Below are positions 37,335 to 46,058 of a DNA stretch of 64,000 nucleotides, piece after piece. The notes under the pieces are model-generated. The model saw only the letters and a program-made list of their open reading frames with translations, searched no databases and was not told where the DNA came from. Each line of letters starts with the position of its first letter. Positions within the stretch are counted from its first letter, which is position 1. Source of the DNA: Staphylococcus pseudoxylosus (lineage in GTDB: Bacteria; Bacillota; Bacilli; Staphylococcales; Staphylococcaceae); assembly GCF_003697915.1 (NCBI RefSeq), contig NZ_RCVN01000003.1, forward strand, positions 124,001 through 188,000. Reading direction: 5' to 3'. The position numbers and the translations under genes are program-made.

Positions 37335-38147
37335 TTAAGAATAATTAAGCGGCTGTAGTACTTGGTTCTCAATAGTTGTTAATACGCCTTGTTCATCATG
37401 AGACGGTGCCACATTATTAGCAATTTCAAATAATGTTTCATCTTCACTATTTGCCATGACGTAGCTATGTTTGGCTAATTGCAACATGTCTAAATCATTA
37501 TTAGCATCACCAAAAGCCATCAAATCTTCTGCATCTATATGCCAGTGTTTTAAAAGTCTCTCTAAAGCACTACCTTTAGTCATTCCTGGGATAATTAAAT
37601 CAATACTATCACGGCCGCTAGATACTAACTTTAAATTTTCACTGAATTTTGTACTTAAATCTTCATCTAATGTAGGATGAGATGCTCTGTTAATATTAAG
37701 CGCGATTTTTACATATTCATCTTCTGGTAAATCTTGAAAACTATCTATCTCTTCTAGTTCGCGATAATAGAAGTGAGCGTCTTTTTTAAATGTATCTGTA
37801 TTATCTTTTAAAATATAAGCACTGTTTAGACCACAAACAATTAAATTATTAATTTCACGTTCAACATTTAAGTAGTTAATAATTTCTTGGTAAAAATCTC
37901 TATCAAATGCTTGATAGTCGTATAAAGTATCCCCTTCATAAATGACAGCACCATTTTCAGCTACAAAGAACATGTCACGTTCACCAAATATCGATTTTAA
38001 TTTTGCATATTGATTGCCACTTGCTGCTATAAATTTAATATTTTGGGCTTTAAGTTGCTGAAATATCTTATCAAATCTATGTTCATCATATGTCTTGTTT
38101 GAATTTAAAAATGTACCATCCATATCAACTGCGATTGCTTTTATCAT
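37335..38147 (-). CDS. Cof-type HAD hydrolase
   Basis: 270-residue HAD phosphatase with a type IIB cap. Motif I is AVDMDGTFLN (7-16), motif II AASGNQ, motif III the Lys in TKGSALERLLKHW and motif IV FGDANNDLDML. Such enzymes dephosphorylate sugar phosphates or FMN precursors; the substrate cannot be read from sequence. The ATG at 38147 follows GAGGGGACAATT. No operon partner. Confidence 0.9.
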   Translation of the reverse strand: MIKAIAVDMDGTFLNSNKTYDEHRFDKIFQQLKAQNIKFIAASGNQYAKLKSIFGERDMFFVAENGAVIYEGDTLYDYQAFDRDFYQEIINYLNVEREINNLIVCGLNSAYILKDNTDTFKKDAHFYYRELEEIDSFQDLPEDEYVKIALNINRASHPTLDEDLSTKFSENLKLVSSGRDSIDLIIPGMTKGSALERLLKHWHIDAEDLMAFGDANNDLDMLQLAKHSYVMANSEDETLFEIANNVAPSHDEQGVLTTIENQVLQPLNYS

Positions 38148-38449
38148 AATTGTCCCCTCAAATCTTCCAATTTATATGTACGCCCTTTCATTATATCGAC
38201 AATGCTCATTGTTTCAAAGTAAACCTATGCACTTCATATCGATGACTAACATAATTTAGCGTTAATGAACCACCCCATATTGTGTTGTATTTCTACACTG
38301 CATTAAACTCAATTAAATAAATATCATTCAAACAAATTATCTTCTTATAATTCTTATTTACGCATTATGCTTTGAACAGTCATAAATTCAACTATTGTTA
38401 ACCTAAAATTTGAGCATGTGACATCTCTTATGCCACATGCTCACTCATT
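38148..38449. other. Intergenic region, nothing coding seen
   Basis: About 300 AT-rich bases between the HAD gene and the flavodoxin-like reductase. Only a terminator-like hairpin near the right end (38412-38442) stands out; no open frame with a ribosome binding site was found. Confidence 0.5.
38412..38442 (-). terminator. Terminator of the flavodoxin-like oxidoreductase
   Basis: GAGCATGTG pairs with CACATGCTC; on the minus strand it is followed by AAATTTTAGG, a modest T-tract. Confidence 0.6.
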
Positions 38450-38974
38450 TTATATTTGTTTAATAAATGATAAATATGACTCGGTATTTTCTGCTAATTG
38501 ACTCGGTGTAATCGTAAATGCGCTATATAATTTATGTGCACCTACATAATTTGCTTTTACGAAACGCGTTGTCGCAATCATAGGACTAATTAATTCATCT
38601 ATTGTAAACTGGACATTACCTTCAGGTGTATAAGCTTCTGGTACAGCCCCGATTGAAATTGCTAATCCAATTTTCTTTCCTTCCAAAGCATTTCCTTGCG
38701 AACCATACGCCCAGCCATAGGTAAATACTTCATCTAAATATTGTTTTAATAAGGGTGGACAGCTATACCAATATAATGGATATTGAAAAATAATATGATC
38801 GTGTGCTTCGAGCAATTTTTGTTCTTTTTCAATATCAATCTGACCGTGTGGGTATTCTGGATAAATCTCGTGAACAGTTACTAATTCCTCATGTTGAGAT
38901 AATTCATCTCTCCATGCTTTATTGACAGTTGAATTGTTAATGTCTGGGTGCGCAACTACAACTAATGTAGACAT
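38450..38974 (-). CDS. NAD(P)H:quinone oxidoreductase, flavodoxin-2 family (YwrO/KefF-like)
   Basis: 174 residues. The FMN-binding N-terminus is VVVAHPDINNSTVNKAW, and FQYPLYWYSCPPLLKQYLDE with VFTYGWAYG marks the YwrO/KefF/MdaB group, which reduces quinones by two electrons. The ATG at 38974 lies nine bases after GAGG. It is probably part of the same redox/quinone defence as catE and the nitroreductase, though I see no QsrR or MhqR site in its promoter. Confidence 0.87.
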   Translation of the reverse strand: MSTLVVVAHPDINNSTVNKAWRDELSQHEELVTVHEIYPEYPHGQIDIEKEQKLLEAHDHIIFQYPLYWYSCPPLLKQYLDEVFTYGWAYGSQGNALEGKKIGLAISIGAVPEAYTPEGNVQFTIDELISPMIATTRFVKANYVGAHKLYSAFTITPSQLAENTESYLSFIKQI

Positions 38975-39050
38975 ATGTTCATTCCTCATTTCATTACTAA
39001 TTTAATAGCTTTATATTAAACTTCCCTTGTTCAAAAGGAAACTGATATGC

Positions 39051-39236
39051 CTATGAAAATAACTCGTCCACCGTGACATTAAACTGTTTAACTAATTTAA
39101 ATGCTAAGGTTAAAGAAGGATCATATTTATCGTTTTCAATCGCATTTATTGTCTGTCTTGAAACATTTAAATTTTTACTTAACGTTTCCTGAGATAAACC
39201 CTTTTGATTTCTATAAATTTTTATTTTATTCTTCAT
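39051..39236 (-). CDS. XRE-family transcriptional regulator, minimal
   Basis: 61 residues consisting solely of a Cro/CI-type HTH (QKGLSQETLSKNLNVSRQTI with NAIENDKYDPS). It starts 17 bases after a small membrane protein gene on the same strand and is probably cotranscribed. Similar HTH-plus-membrane-protein pairs are common in Firmicutes and act as a regulator with a partner that sequesters or senses, but no function is proven for this pair. Confidence 0.88.
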   Translation of the reverse strand: MKNKIKIYRNQKGLSQETLSKNLNVSRQTINAIENDKYDPSLTLAFKLVKQFNVTVDELFS

Positions 39237-39253
39237 TTGATCAACCTTTATTA

Positions 39254-39580
39254 TTATGTGTATTTCTTTTTGGTCATAAAATAATTAAACACTAATAAAA
39301 ATAAACCTATTAATATAAATATAATTTCAGGATAAGTTGATGTTAAAGCACCCTCAACTTCAAACCAACCAAAAATCCTTAATAATAATAAAAATAATAG
39401 TGAATATATGAGCCAAATAAAACTCTTCGACAGAATTTCTATAAACATTTTACTTTGTCTTTCATCATAACGTGATTGTGATTTATTTTTGTCTAAAGTT
39501 TCAGCAGGCAAAAATTTATTTGTAAACCAAGTCCAAAAGCAAGAAAATACCAAAACGCCAATGAAAAATATAAAATTCAT
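39254..39580 (-). CDS. Small membrane protein paired with an XRE regulator
   Basis: 108 residues with three predicted membrane segments (MNFIFFIGVLVFSCFWTWFT; LIYSLLFLLLLRIFGWF; EIIFILIGLFLLVFNYF) and a charged loop with SRYDERQSKMF. The ATG at 39580 is eight bases after GGAG; a longer frame to 39622 has no site. The DERQ motif is common in membrane proteins encoded beside small HTH regulators. Function unknown. Confidence 0.75.
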   Translation of the reverse strand: MNFIFFIGVLVFSCFWTWFTNKFLPAETLDKNKSQSRYDERQSKMFIEILSKSFIWLIYSLLFLLLLRIFGWFEVEGALTSTYPEIIFILIGLFLLVFNYFMTKKKYT

Positions 39581-39713
39581 AATTCCATCTCCTAAACGTA
39601 AAAAGTTTTTGACATCATCCATATAAAATAGCCTCTAATAAATGTCAAACATCTTTTACACCTACTATGATCTTAATTATATATATATACTACCTTTCTA
39701 TAACAAATTAAAA

Positions 39714-39734
39714 GCCGAGACAATAGGTCTCAGC
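39714..39734 (-). terminator. Terminator of the 28-residue peptide gene
   Basis: On the minus strand GCTGAGAC pairs with GTCTCGGC (one G-T pair) followed by TTTTAATTTG. It starts five bases after the peptide stop codon. Confidence 0.75.
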
Positions 39735-39738
39735 AAGA

Positions 39739-39825
39739 TTATTTTTTCTTATTTTTTTCATAATAGGGTACTAAAAATATTACAAAAATTGCGCAAAGGA
39801 TAGCTACAACTGAACCTAAAGGCAT
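39739..39825 (-). CDS. 28-residue hydrophobic peptide with basic tail
   Basis: The translation is MPLGSVVAILCAIFVIFLVP then YYEKNKKK: one membrane-spanning helix and a Lys-rich end. The AAGGAGGGG ribosome binding site is five bases before the ATG. A TATAAT lies about 50 bases upstream on the same strand, and a hairpin with T-tract follows at once. These signals make a real small gene likely. Size and shape are like small membrane toxins or membrane-complex accessory peptides, but I cannot assign a family. Confidence 0.72.
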   Translation of the reverse strand: MPLGSVVAILCAIFVIFLVPYYEKNKKK

Positions 39826-39960
39826 AAATGCCCCTCCTTATATTGGGATAGTTTATAACTCATTAATTATACTAAATACTGTTACTATAATACCATCACC
39901 AATACAATTAAATCTATAAACCAAAGTATTAAATAAGTAAAATAGGCAATCTTTAAAAAT

Positions 39961-39999
39961 AAATAAAGAGACTGACATATTTATCCAGCCTCTTTATTT
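39961..39999 (-). terminator. Terminator of the nanA-nanT operon
   Basis: AAATAAAGAG pairs with CTCTTTATTT around a ~19-base loop. On the minus strand it is followed by TATTTTTAAAG. It lies just after nanT. Confidence 0.7.
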
Positions 40000-40022
40000 A
40001 ATAAACCCTTTATGACATTATA

Positions 40023-41558
40023 TTACTTTTCTTTTTTATCATGAGTCTTCGCAATATAATTGGTACTTTCATTAATATCAAAAATTGTTAAACCTTTAAT
40101 GTCTTTTTGTTCACCAGGTATAATCATACTAATAATGTATGAACAAATAAATGCAACACCAAATGAAATAATAGATACAAAGAATGGTGAGTTGCCACCA
40201 CCCATACCATTAAAGATATAAGCAAAAATAATTCCCAATATTAATCCTGCTATAACACCCAATGTATTTGTTCTTCTTGTAAAGATACCTACAGCAAACA
40301 CGCCTGCTAATGGCACGCCCACAAGCCCTGTAATTAATAAGAATAAATCCCATAGATCATTTGAATCAGAAGCTATTAAATAAATAGACATGCCAAATCC
40401 AAATAATCCTGAAATAATAATGATCCATCTCGCAGTTCTTACTTCGGCCTTTTCTTCACCTTTTCCAAAGAACCTATGTTTGATGTCTACCGATAAACAA
40501 GCTGATATTGAGTTTAAACTTGATGAAATTGTAGACTGTGCTGCAGCAAATATCGCTGCAATTAATAGACCTGCAATAAATGGTGGCATTTCAGTAAGGA
40601 TAAAATACGGCACGATTGAAGATGTATTAAATCCTTCAGGTAATGCACTTTCATGATTATAGAAAGAATATAACATGGTTCCCATACCATAAAATAAAGG
40701 TGCTGATATTAATGCTAATGCACCATTCATCCAAAGTGATTTTTTCGTTTCTTTCATAGATTCAGATGCTTGGTACCGTTGTACAACATCCTGACTCGCA
40801 GTATACTGATGTAAATTATTGAAAATATTTCCTAGAAAAATAATTGGAATAGCTGCCGCTGCAGTGTTAAGTTTCCAATTATCTACGCTAATAACCTTTT
40901 TATGTTCAAGCGCATCAGATACTACTGTTCCCATACCACCTTGAATATGCATAACGCCTAAGATAATTATAGCTGCTGCGCCACCTAATAGAATGACCCC
41001 TTGGATAAAATCACTCCATACAACGCCTTCAAAACCACCTAAGAATGTATAGAGTATACATAAAATACCTACTAAACTTGCAACGACATATGGATTCATA
41101 TCCGATACTGCTGTAATTGCAAGTGTCGGTAAATAAATAACGATAGCTACTCTCCCTAAATGAAAGAATACAAAAAGTAATGACCCAATAACACGGACGC
41201 TAGGTCCAAATCTCGCTTCTAAATATTCATATGCCGATGTCACTTTTAACTTTTTGAAGAATGGTACATAGAAATAAATGAGTAATGGAATAATAGCGAC
41301 AATTGCTATATTACCTGCTATATATGACCAGTCCGTCAAAAATGCCTTTTCAGGTGTCGACATAAAAGTAATTGCACTTAATGTTGTAGCATAAATAGAA
41401 AAGCCTACTGCCCAAGACGGTAATCTACCACTTGCAGTAAAAAAACTATCTGTATTTTGACTCGCGCGTTTCGTAAAATAAGCCCCGATTAATAACATAA
41501 CGACAAGGTAAGCAATAACTGCTACCCAGTTCCAAGCACCAAACCCTACTTGCTGCAT
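40023..41558 (-). CDS. nanT: Sialic acid sodium:solute symporter NanT
   Basis: 511 residues, 13 predicted membrane segments, of the SSS family. It would import N-acetylneuraminate with Na+. The family core is FFTASGRLPSWAVGFSIYAT and LSAITFMSTPEKAFLTDW, with DFIQGVILLGGAAAIIILG and GLLIAAIFAAAQSTISSSLN later. It starts 25 bases after nanA on the same strand and so is cotranscribed. The sialate assignment rests on this context and on similarity to the S. aureus nan-locus symporter. It is distinct from the PutP symporter at 14.9 kb. Confidence 0.9.
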   Translation of the reverse strand: MQQVGFGAWNWVAVIAYLVVMLLIGAYFTKRASQNTDSFFTASGRLPSWAVGFSIYATTLSAITFMSTPEKAFLTDWSYIAGNIAIVAIIPLLIYFYVPFFKKLKVTSAYEYLEARFGPSVRVIGSLLFVFFHLGRVAIVIYLPTLAITAVSDMNPYVVASLVGILCILYTFLGGFEGVVWSDFIQGVILLGGAAAIIILGVMHIQGGMGTVVSDALEHKKVISVDNWKLNTAAAAIPIIFLGNIFNNLHQYTASQDVVQRYQASESMKETKKSLWMNGALALISAPLFYGMGTMLYSFYNHESALPEGFNTSSIVPYFILTEMPPFIAGLLIAAIFAAAQSTISSSLNSISACLSVDIKHRFFGKGEEKAEVRTARWIIIISGLFGFGMSIYLIASDSNDLWDLFLLITGLVGVPLAGVFAVGIFTRRTNTLGVIAGLILGIIFAYIFNGMGGGNSPFFVSIISFGVAFICSYIISMIIPGEQKDIKGLTIFDINESTNYIAKTHDKKEK

Positions 41559-41583
41559 TTACTTCAACCCCTAACGTGATGTC

Positions 41584-42465
41584 TTATAAGTTATAGTCTT
41601 TGATTAACTTTGCTAATTTACTTCTATTCGTCTCATTAAACGGCTTAAATGGTCGTTTCGGTAAACCACCATCTATACCACGTGTAGCTAAAATTTCTTT
41701 TAACGTAGAATATATCCCCATAGATAGTACCGTTTCTATAATGTCATTAGTATCATGTTGAATTTGGTAAGCCTCATCAAGCTGGCCGCTTTGAGCTTTT
41801 TCAAATATTTGTCTTGCACGTTTACCGTTTACGTTATACGTAGAGCCTATAGCGCCATCTACACCTGAAATCGCAGCCTGTACAAGCATTTCATCAAATC
41901 CAGAAAGTATTAATTTGTCTGGAAAAGCTTTACGTATACGTTCTAATAAGAAGAAGTTTGGAGCAGTATACTTAACACCTATTATTTTTTCATGATTAAA
42001 TAGTTCAGCAAATTGTTCAATAGAAATATTGACACCTGTAAGGTCAGGAATCGCATAAATAATCAAGTTATTTTGTGTCGCTTCAATTAGTTCAAAATAA
42101 TAGTCTTTGATTTCTTCGAAGGTAAATGGATAATAAAATGGTGTCACTGCAGAAATAGCATCATAACCTAATTCTGTAGCGTATTTCCCTAATTCTATAG
42201 CTTCATTTAAATCTAAAGATCCTACCTGTGCAATCAATGGAACGTCGTCATTAACCGCTTCTTTTGCAACTTTGAATACTTGCTTCTTTTGCTCTTTGCT
42301 TAGTAAAAAGTTTTCCCCTGAACTACCATTCACATATAAACCGTCTAAGCCCTCAGTTTCAATCGCATTCTTAGCAATTTGCTTTAGACCTTCTTCTTTC
42401 ACTTCACCGTGTTCATCAAATGGAACTAATAATGCTGCATATAACCCTTTAAAATTCTCTTCCAT
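41584..42465 (-). CDS. nanA: N-acetylneuraminate lyase NanA
   Basis: 293-residue (beta/alpha)8 class I aldolase cleaving N-acetylneuraminate to N-acetylmannosamine and pyruvate. The active-site segments are [13 protein letters not shown] (pyruvate carboxylate), [12 protein letters not shown] (catalytic Tyr) and [12 protein letters not shown] with the Schiff-base Lys. The ATG at 42465 follows GGAGG. It is the first gene of nanA-nanT, with a promoter (42533-42561) and an adjacent cre site. Confidence 0.95.
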   Translation of the reverse strand: MEENFKGLYAALLVPFDEHGEVKEEGLKQIAKNAIETEGLDGLYVNGSSGENFLLSKEQKKQVFKVAKEAVNDDVPLIAQVGSLDLNEAIELGKYATELGYDAISAVTPFYYPFTFEEIKDYYFELIEATQNNLIIYAIPDLTGVNISIEQFAELFNHEKIIGVKYTAPNFFLLERIRKAFPDKLILSGFDEMLVQAAISGVDGAIGSTYNVNGKRARQIFEKAQSGQLDEAYQIQHDTNDIIETVLSMGIYSTLKEILATRGIDGGLPKRPFKPFNETNRSKLAKLIKDYNL

Positions 42466-42532
42466 ATATTTTCCTCCATCTTTTGTTCATATATTTTTAT
42501 TAACCCTAAAAGCCCTATTACTTTAAGTTAAG

Positions 42533-42561
42533 GATATAAAGCTTTTCTATTTACAGTTCAA
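42533..42561 (-). promoter_or_regulatory. nanA promoter
   Basis: Minus strand: -35 TTGAAC (42561-42556), 17-base spacer, -10 TATATC (42538-42533). The cre site lies three bases upstream of the -35. Confidence 0.6.
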
Positions 42562-42563
42562 AT

Positions 42564-42577
42564 TGTAAACGCTACCA
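42564..42577. promoter_or_regulatory. cre site of the nan locus
   Basis: TGTAAACGCTACCA fits TGNAANCGNTNNCA at all fixed positions, between nanA and nanK and next to the nanA -35. Confidence 0.78.
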
Positions 42578-42626
42578 TTAACAGTATCAATAGGATTTTG
42601 AAAATATTCATCACTCATACTAAATA

Positions 42627-42655
42627 TTGATGAAAATATTTTTCATAGTTATTAT
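42627..42655 (+). promoter_or_regulatory. nanK promoter with NanR operator in the spacer
   Basis: -35 TTGATG (42627-42632), 17-base spacer, -10 TATTAT (42650-42655). The palindrome ATGAAAATATTTTTCAT (42630-42646) fills the spacer. The identical 17 bases recur at 44612-44628 in the nanR promoter, which identifies them as the operator of this locus. Confidence 0.8.
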
Positions 42656-42720
42656 AGCTACACTTTTAAATAAAAAAATGATACATATTAATGTAAGTAT
42701 TATGAATGGAGGTATGAATT

Positions 42721-43596
42721 ATGACTAATTATAAAGTAGCAATTGATATCGGAGGTACTGATATTAAAGCGGCTGTACTAGATGAAAATTTAAAGTTTAT
42801 AAATTATCAAAGAATACCTACACCAAATAACATCAACGAATTTATTGCTGATGCAATCTTTGAACTTGTGTCTCATTTTAAAGAAACTTATATGATACAC
42901 CCTTTGCAAGTGGGAATTTCTAGTGCGGGTGTCATCAATGAAGAGAATGGAACTGTAGTATACGCTGGTCCTACGATTCCAAACTTTATTGGTACAAACT
43001 TTCATAAATTACTTTCACCATTAAACGCAGAAGTAAAAGTGTTTAATGATGTGAATGCGGCACTACTAGGAGAGCTTACTTTACATGATTATGAAGCAGA
43101 TAATATTTTTTGCCTTACATTGGGGACAGGTATAGGAGGGGCTTTTTACAATAAAGTGGGTCGCTTATACAATGGTGAGCGCAATAGAGCCAACGAAATC
43201 GGTTATTTATTATATAAACCTCAAGATAGATTAACGTTTGAGCAACGCGCTTCAACTCAAGCATTGAAGTTTCTAATGAAAACGCATGCCTTACCTTATT
43301 CAGATGATGTACCTAAACTTTTTAAATTAGCTGAGCAACAAGATGCATTAGCAATCTCCATCCTCGATCGGTGGAGTACACATGTCGCAGAAGGCATTGC
43401 ACAAATTCAAATTATTTACGATCCGGGGTTAATTTTGATTGGTGGTGGTATATCTTCCCAAGGTACACAATTACTAAATTATATCACCCCTAAAATCGAA
43501 GAATTTTTACCACCAAATTATGGTCACGCACCTGTATTAACAACTCAAACCCAAAATCACGCCTCGTTATATGGCGCAATATCTAGATTTTTATAA
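42721..43596 (+). CDS. nanK: N-acetylmannosamine kinase NanK
   Basis: 291-residue ROK-family kinase phosphorylating N-acetylmannosamine at C6. The phosphate loop is VAIDIGGTDIKAAVLDE (6-22), the ATP site LTLGTGIGGAF and GLILIGGGISSQG. The usual ROK zinc motif (CxCGxxGCxE) is missing: the stretch after GERNRANEIGYLLY has no cysteines, as I recall for S. aureus NanK. The ATG at 42721 follows GGAGG. It is divergent from nanA and has a hairpin terminator. Confidence 0.92.
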   Translation: MTNYKVAIDIGGTDIKAAVLDENLKFINYQRIPTPNNINEFIADAIFELVSHFKETYMIHPLQVGISSAGVINEENGTVVYAGPTIPNFIGTNFHKLLSPLNAEVKVFNDVNAALLGELTLHDYEADNIFCLTLGTGIGGAFYNKVGRLYNGERNRANEIGYLLYKPQDRLTFEQRASTQALKFLMKTHALPYSDDVPKLFKLAEQQDALAISILDRWSTHVAEGIAQIQIIYDPGLILIGGGISSQGTQLLNYITPKIEEFLPPNYGHAPVLTTQTQNHASLYGAISRFL

Positions 43597-43617
43597 TCAT
43601 TGTTCTAAGTTTGATTG

Positions 43618-43673
43618 TGGAAGCGAAACAAGTCTAAATATCATTTCGAATTAAAGTTATCGTTTCGCCTCCA
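43618..43673 (+). terminator. Terminator of nanK
   Basis: TGGAAGCGAAAC pairs with GTTTCGCCTCCA (one bulge) around a ~32-base loop and is followed by TAATTTTAA. The long loop makes it only moderately convincing. Confidence 0.55.
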
Positions 43674-43772
43674 TAATTTTAATGAAAACGCATTGATACA
43701 AACGTATTTTCAAGCTACAAATAATCCATTCATTACTTTACGGTACACTGATTAAATTTATATCGTTGAAAG

Positions 43773-44570
43773 CTATTCATTTAATATGATTTTTTTTGTA
43801 TGCTGATAGACGTTTTGCATATAATCATCATCTAATAGCAAATAACTTACAATATCAATTAAGAAAAGCGTTGCTATTTGTGTATTAATAAATCTTGTAT
43901 CATTTATTCTAGATTGATCTGTCGTAATTAATACTAAATCTGCACATTGTGTTAACGCACTACCCTCGTAATTTGTAATTGCGACAACATATGCACCTCG
44001 TTCGTGCGCAACTTCTGTTGCTGCAATCAATTCAGTAGTTTCCCCACTATTTGAAATAGCTACAAATGTATCAGAGGCCGTTAATAACGATGCAAAAATT
44101 TTCATTTGATGTGCATCTGTTGATACATTCCCTTTTAATCCCATACGCATCATACGATAATAAAATTCAGTCGCAGACAAACCTGAACTTCCTAGTCCAG
44201 CATAAATAATTTGTCGACTACGCATAATTTGATTTACCAGACTTTGAATTTTTTCATCAGAAATAAATTCGCCTGTCTGTTGAATAATATCTTGATGATA
44301 TTTATGAATACGTTGTATAAGTGGACTATTTTCTATAACATTGTCTGTCATTTCTTGTTGCAAATTAAACTTCAAGTCTTGGAAATTATCATAATCTAAT
44401 TTATTACTAAAGCGTGTAATAGTGGCTGGTGATGTGCCTATAGCATGCGCCAATGAATTGATCGTAGAAAAAGCATCATCAAATTGATTACTTTGAATGT
44501 ATTCAACGATTTGTTTGTCTGTTTTCGTAAATAAGTGGCGATAGCGTTGCACACGATTTTCAAATTTCAT
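43773..44570 (-). CDS. nanR: Sialic acid repressor NanR (RpiR/MurR family)
   Basis: 265 residues: an N-terminal RpiR HTH (~1-75; TINSLAHAIGTSPATITRFS) and a C-terminal SIS sugar-phosphate domain (GLGSSGLSATEFYYRMMRMG; VAISNSGETTELIAATEVAH). It should sense a phosphorylated intermediate such as N-acetylmannosamine-6-phosphate. The ATG at 44570 is seven bases after AAGGGGAG. Its own promoter (44605-44633) holds the operator in its spacer, so it autoregulates and also controls nanK. Confidence 0.92.
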   Translation of the reverse strand: MKFENRVQRYRHLFTKTDKQIVEYIQSNQFDDAFSTINSLAHAIGTSPATITRFSNKLDYDNFQDLKFNLQQEMTDNVIENSPLIQRIHKYHQDIIQQTGEFISDEKIQSLVNQIMRSRQIIYAGLGSSGLSATEFYYRMMRMGLKGNVSTDAHQMKIFASLLTASDTFVAISNSGETTELIAATEVAHERGAYVVAITNYEGSALTQCADLVLITTDQSRINDTRFINTQIATLFLIDIVSYLLLDDDYMQNVYQHTKKIILNE

Positions 44571-44604
44571 TAGGATTCTCCCCTTCAAATATAAATATAA
44601 TCTC

Positions 44605-44633
44605 AGTATAAATGAAAATATTTTTCATAACAA
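44605..44633 (-). promoter_or_regulatory. nanR promoter with NanR operator in the spacer
   Basis: Minus strand: -35 TTGTTA (44633-44628), 17-base spacer, -10 TATACT (44610-44605). The 17-base palindrome ATGAAAATATTTTTCAT (44612-44628) lies in the spacer, as at nanK. Confidence 0.8.
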
Positions 44634-44642
44634 TTAAATGTA

Positions 44643-44670
44643 TTGATTATTATTTTCTCAATGTTATATT
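44643..44670 (+). promoter_or_regulatory. nanE promoter
   Basis: -35 TTGATT (44643-44648), 16-base spacer, -10 TATATT (44665-44670). The NanR operator is 15 bases upstream of the -35, so control of nanE would differ in geometry from nanK and nanR. Confidence 0.5.
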
Positions 44671-44734
44671 AAAATTACAAATCTAAAGGAGTTTAATGAT
44701 TTATTAAATTTATCAAAGTTATGGAGTGTATATT

Positions 44735-45403
44735 ATGTTACCACAAGGATTAATTGTGTCATGCCAAGCATTACCTGATGAACCACTACACTCGTCATTT
44801 ATCATGTCAAAAATGGCGTTAGCAGCTTATGAAGGCGGCGCTGTTGGTATCAGAGCAAATTCTAAAGAAGATATTATTGCGATTAAGCAAGAGGTTGATT
44901 TACCAGTAATTGGTATCGTCAAACGATATTATGATCATTCTGATGTATTCATTACTGCAACTAGCAAAGAAATCGATGAATTAATTGAAAGTCAATGTGA
45001 AGTCATTGCTTTAGATGCTACAAAACAAACACGTCCCAAAGAATCATTACCAGCACTTGTAGCCTATGTTAGAGAAAATGCTCCTCATATTGAACTTATG
45101 GCAGATATTTCAACACTAGATGAAGCAATTAATGCTGATAAACTTGGTTTTGATTATATTGGTACTACATTACATGGTTATACGTCATATACAAAAGGTC
45201 ATGTTTTATATGAAAATAACTTCCAATTTTTAAAAGATGTAATAGCACATGTCGATGCTAAAGTCATAGCTGAAGGCAATGTCGTCACTCCTGAAATGTT
45301 TAAAACTGTAACAGATTTAGGTGTACATTGCACTGTTGTTGGTGGCGCCATTACACGCCCTAAGGATATTACCAAACGATTTATTGACGTTTTAAACACA
45401 TAA
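44735..45403 (+). CDS. nanE: N-acetylmannosamine-6-phosphate 2-epimerase NanE
   Basis: 222-residue (beta/alpha)8 enzyme converting ManNAc-6-P to GlcNAc-6-P. The family N-terminus [20 protein letters not shown] and the catalytic segments [34 protein letters not shown] and [13 protein letters not shown] are visible. The ATG at 44735 is eight bases after GGAG. It is divergent from nanR and completes the sialate pathway up to GlcNAc-6-P; nagA and nagB are not in this window. Confidence 0.94.
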   Translation: MLPQGLIVSCQALPDEPLHSSFIMSKMALAAYEGGAVGIRANSKEDIIAIKQEVDLPVIGIVKRYYDHSDVFITATSKEIDELIESQCEVIALDATKQTRPKESLPALVAYVRENAPHIELMADISTLDEAINADKLGFDYIGTTLHGYTSYTKGHVLYENNFQFLKDVIAHVDAKVIAEGNVVTPEMFKTVTDLGVHCTVVGGAITRPKDITKRFIDVLNT

Positions 45404-45455
45404 AATTAAAGTAGCTGAGACATTCATCAATAATGTCTCAGCTACTTTAATTTTA
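45403..45455. terminator. Bidirectional terminator nanE / srtA
   Basis: AAATTAAAGTAGCTGAGACA pairs perfectly with TGTCTCAGCTACTTTAATTT around a short loop. It begins at the last base of the nanE stop codon and lies just before the srtA stop. Confidence 0.9.
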
Positions 45456-45458
45456 TTA

Positions 45459-46058
45459 TTATACCGCTTCAGCAATAAATATTTTACGGTCTTCCCATTG
45501 ATTCGTTTGTTCGTTATAGTTGTCACACGTTATTAGTGTAAGTTGCTGTTTAGCCGATTGTTGTTCTTCAAGCACTTCTACGTCTTCTGGTTTTACGTCA
45601 AAGATTTTAACAATTCTATACTCATTTTTCTTATTTCCTGTTTTAAAATACACTTTACTGCCTACTTTTGCCTCTGGTAAGTTTGAAAATTGATAATCTG
45701 AATCTCCTGTATAGGTATGGCCAGCAATCGAGATGTTTTGATCTTCTAATGATTCATCAGCCTCAGCAAAACTGACCCCTCTATTGAGTTGTTCCGGTGT
45801 AGCAGGTCCTGGATAGACTGGCGTTTTAATATCTGCATCTGGTATTGATAAATAACCAGCCATTTTCGTTTTATCTTTAGGAATTTCAACTTCTTGATTT
45901 TTATTTTTCAAAGTATCTTTATCATAAGTTTCTATCTTTGTTGCATCATCTTTTTTTGTTAAATAATCATCGATATGTGGTTTAGCAAAAAGGTAAATCG
46001 CCGCTAAAATAAGTAATATGCCTACCACAGTAATCAAGTGATTAGTCCATTTCTTCAT
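45459..46058 (-). CDS. srtA: Sortase A
   Basis: 199-residue class A sortase that anchors LPXTG proteins to the cell wall. An N-terminal membrane anchor (LITVVGILLILAAIYLFA, 8-25) precedes the beta-barrel. The catalytic residues are His114 (IAGHTYT), Cys178 (LITCDNYN) and Arg191 (WEDRKIF). The length is close to S. aureus SrtA (about 206). It is monocistronic. Confidence 0.95.
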   Translation of the reverse strand: MKKWTNHLITVVGILLILAAIYLFAKPHIDDYLTKKDDATKIETYDKDTLKNKNQEVEIPKDKTKMAGYLSIPDADIKTPVYPGPATPEQLNRGVSFAEADESLEDQNISIAGHTYTGDSDYQFSNLPEAKVGSKVYFKTGNKKNEYRIVKIFDVKPEDVEVLEEQQSAKQQLTLITCDNYNEQTNQWEDRKIFIAEAV

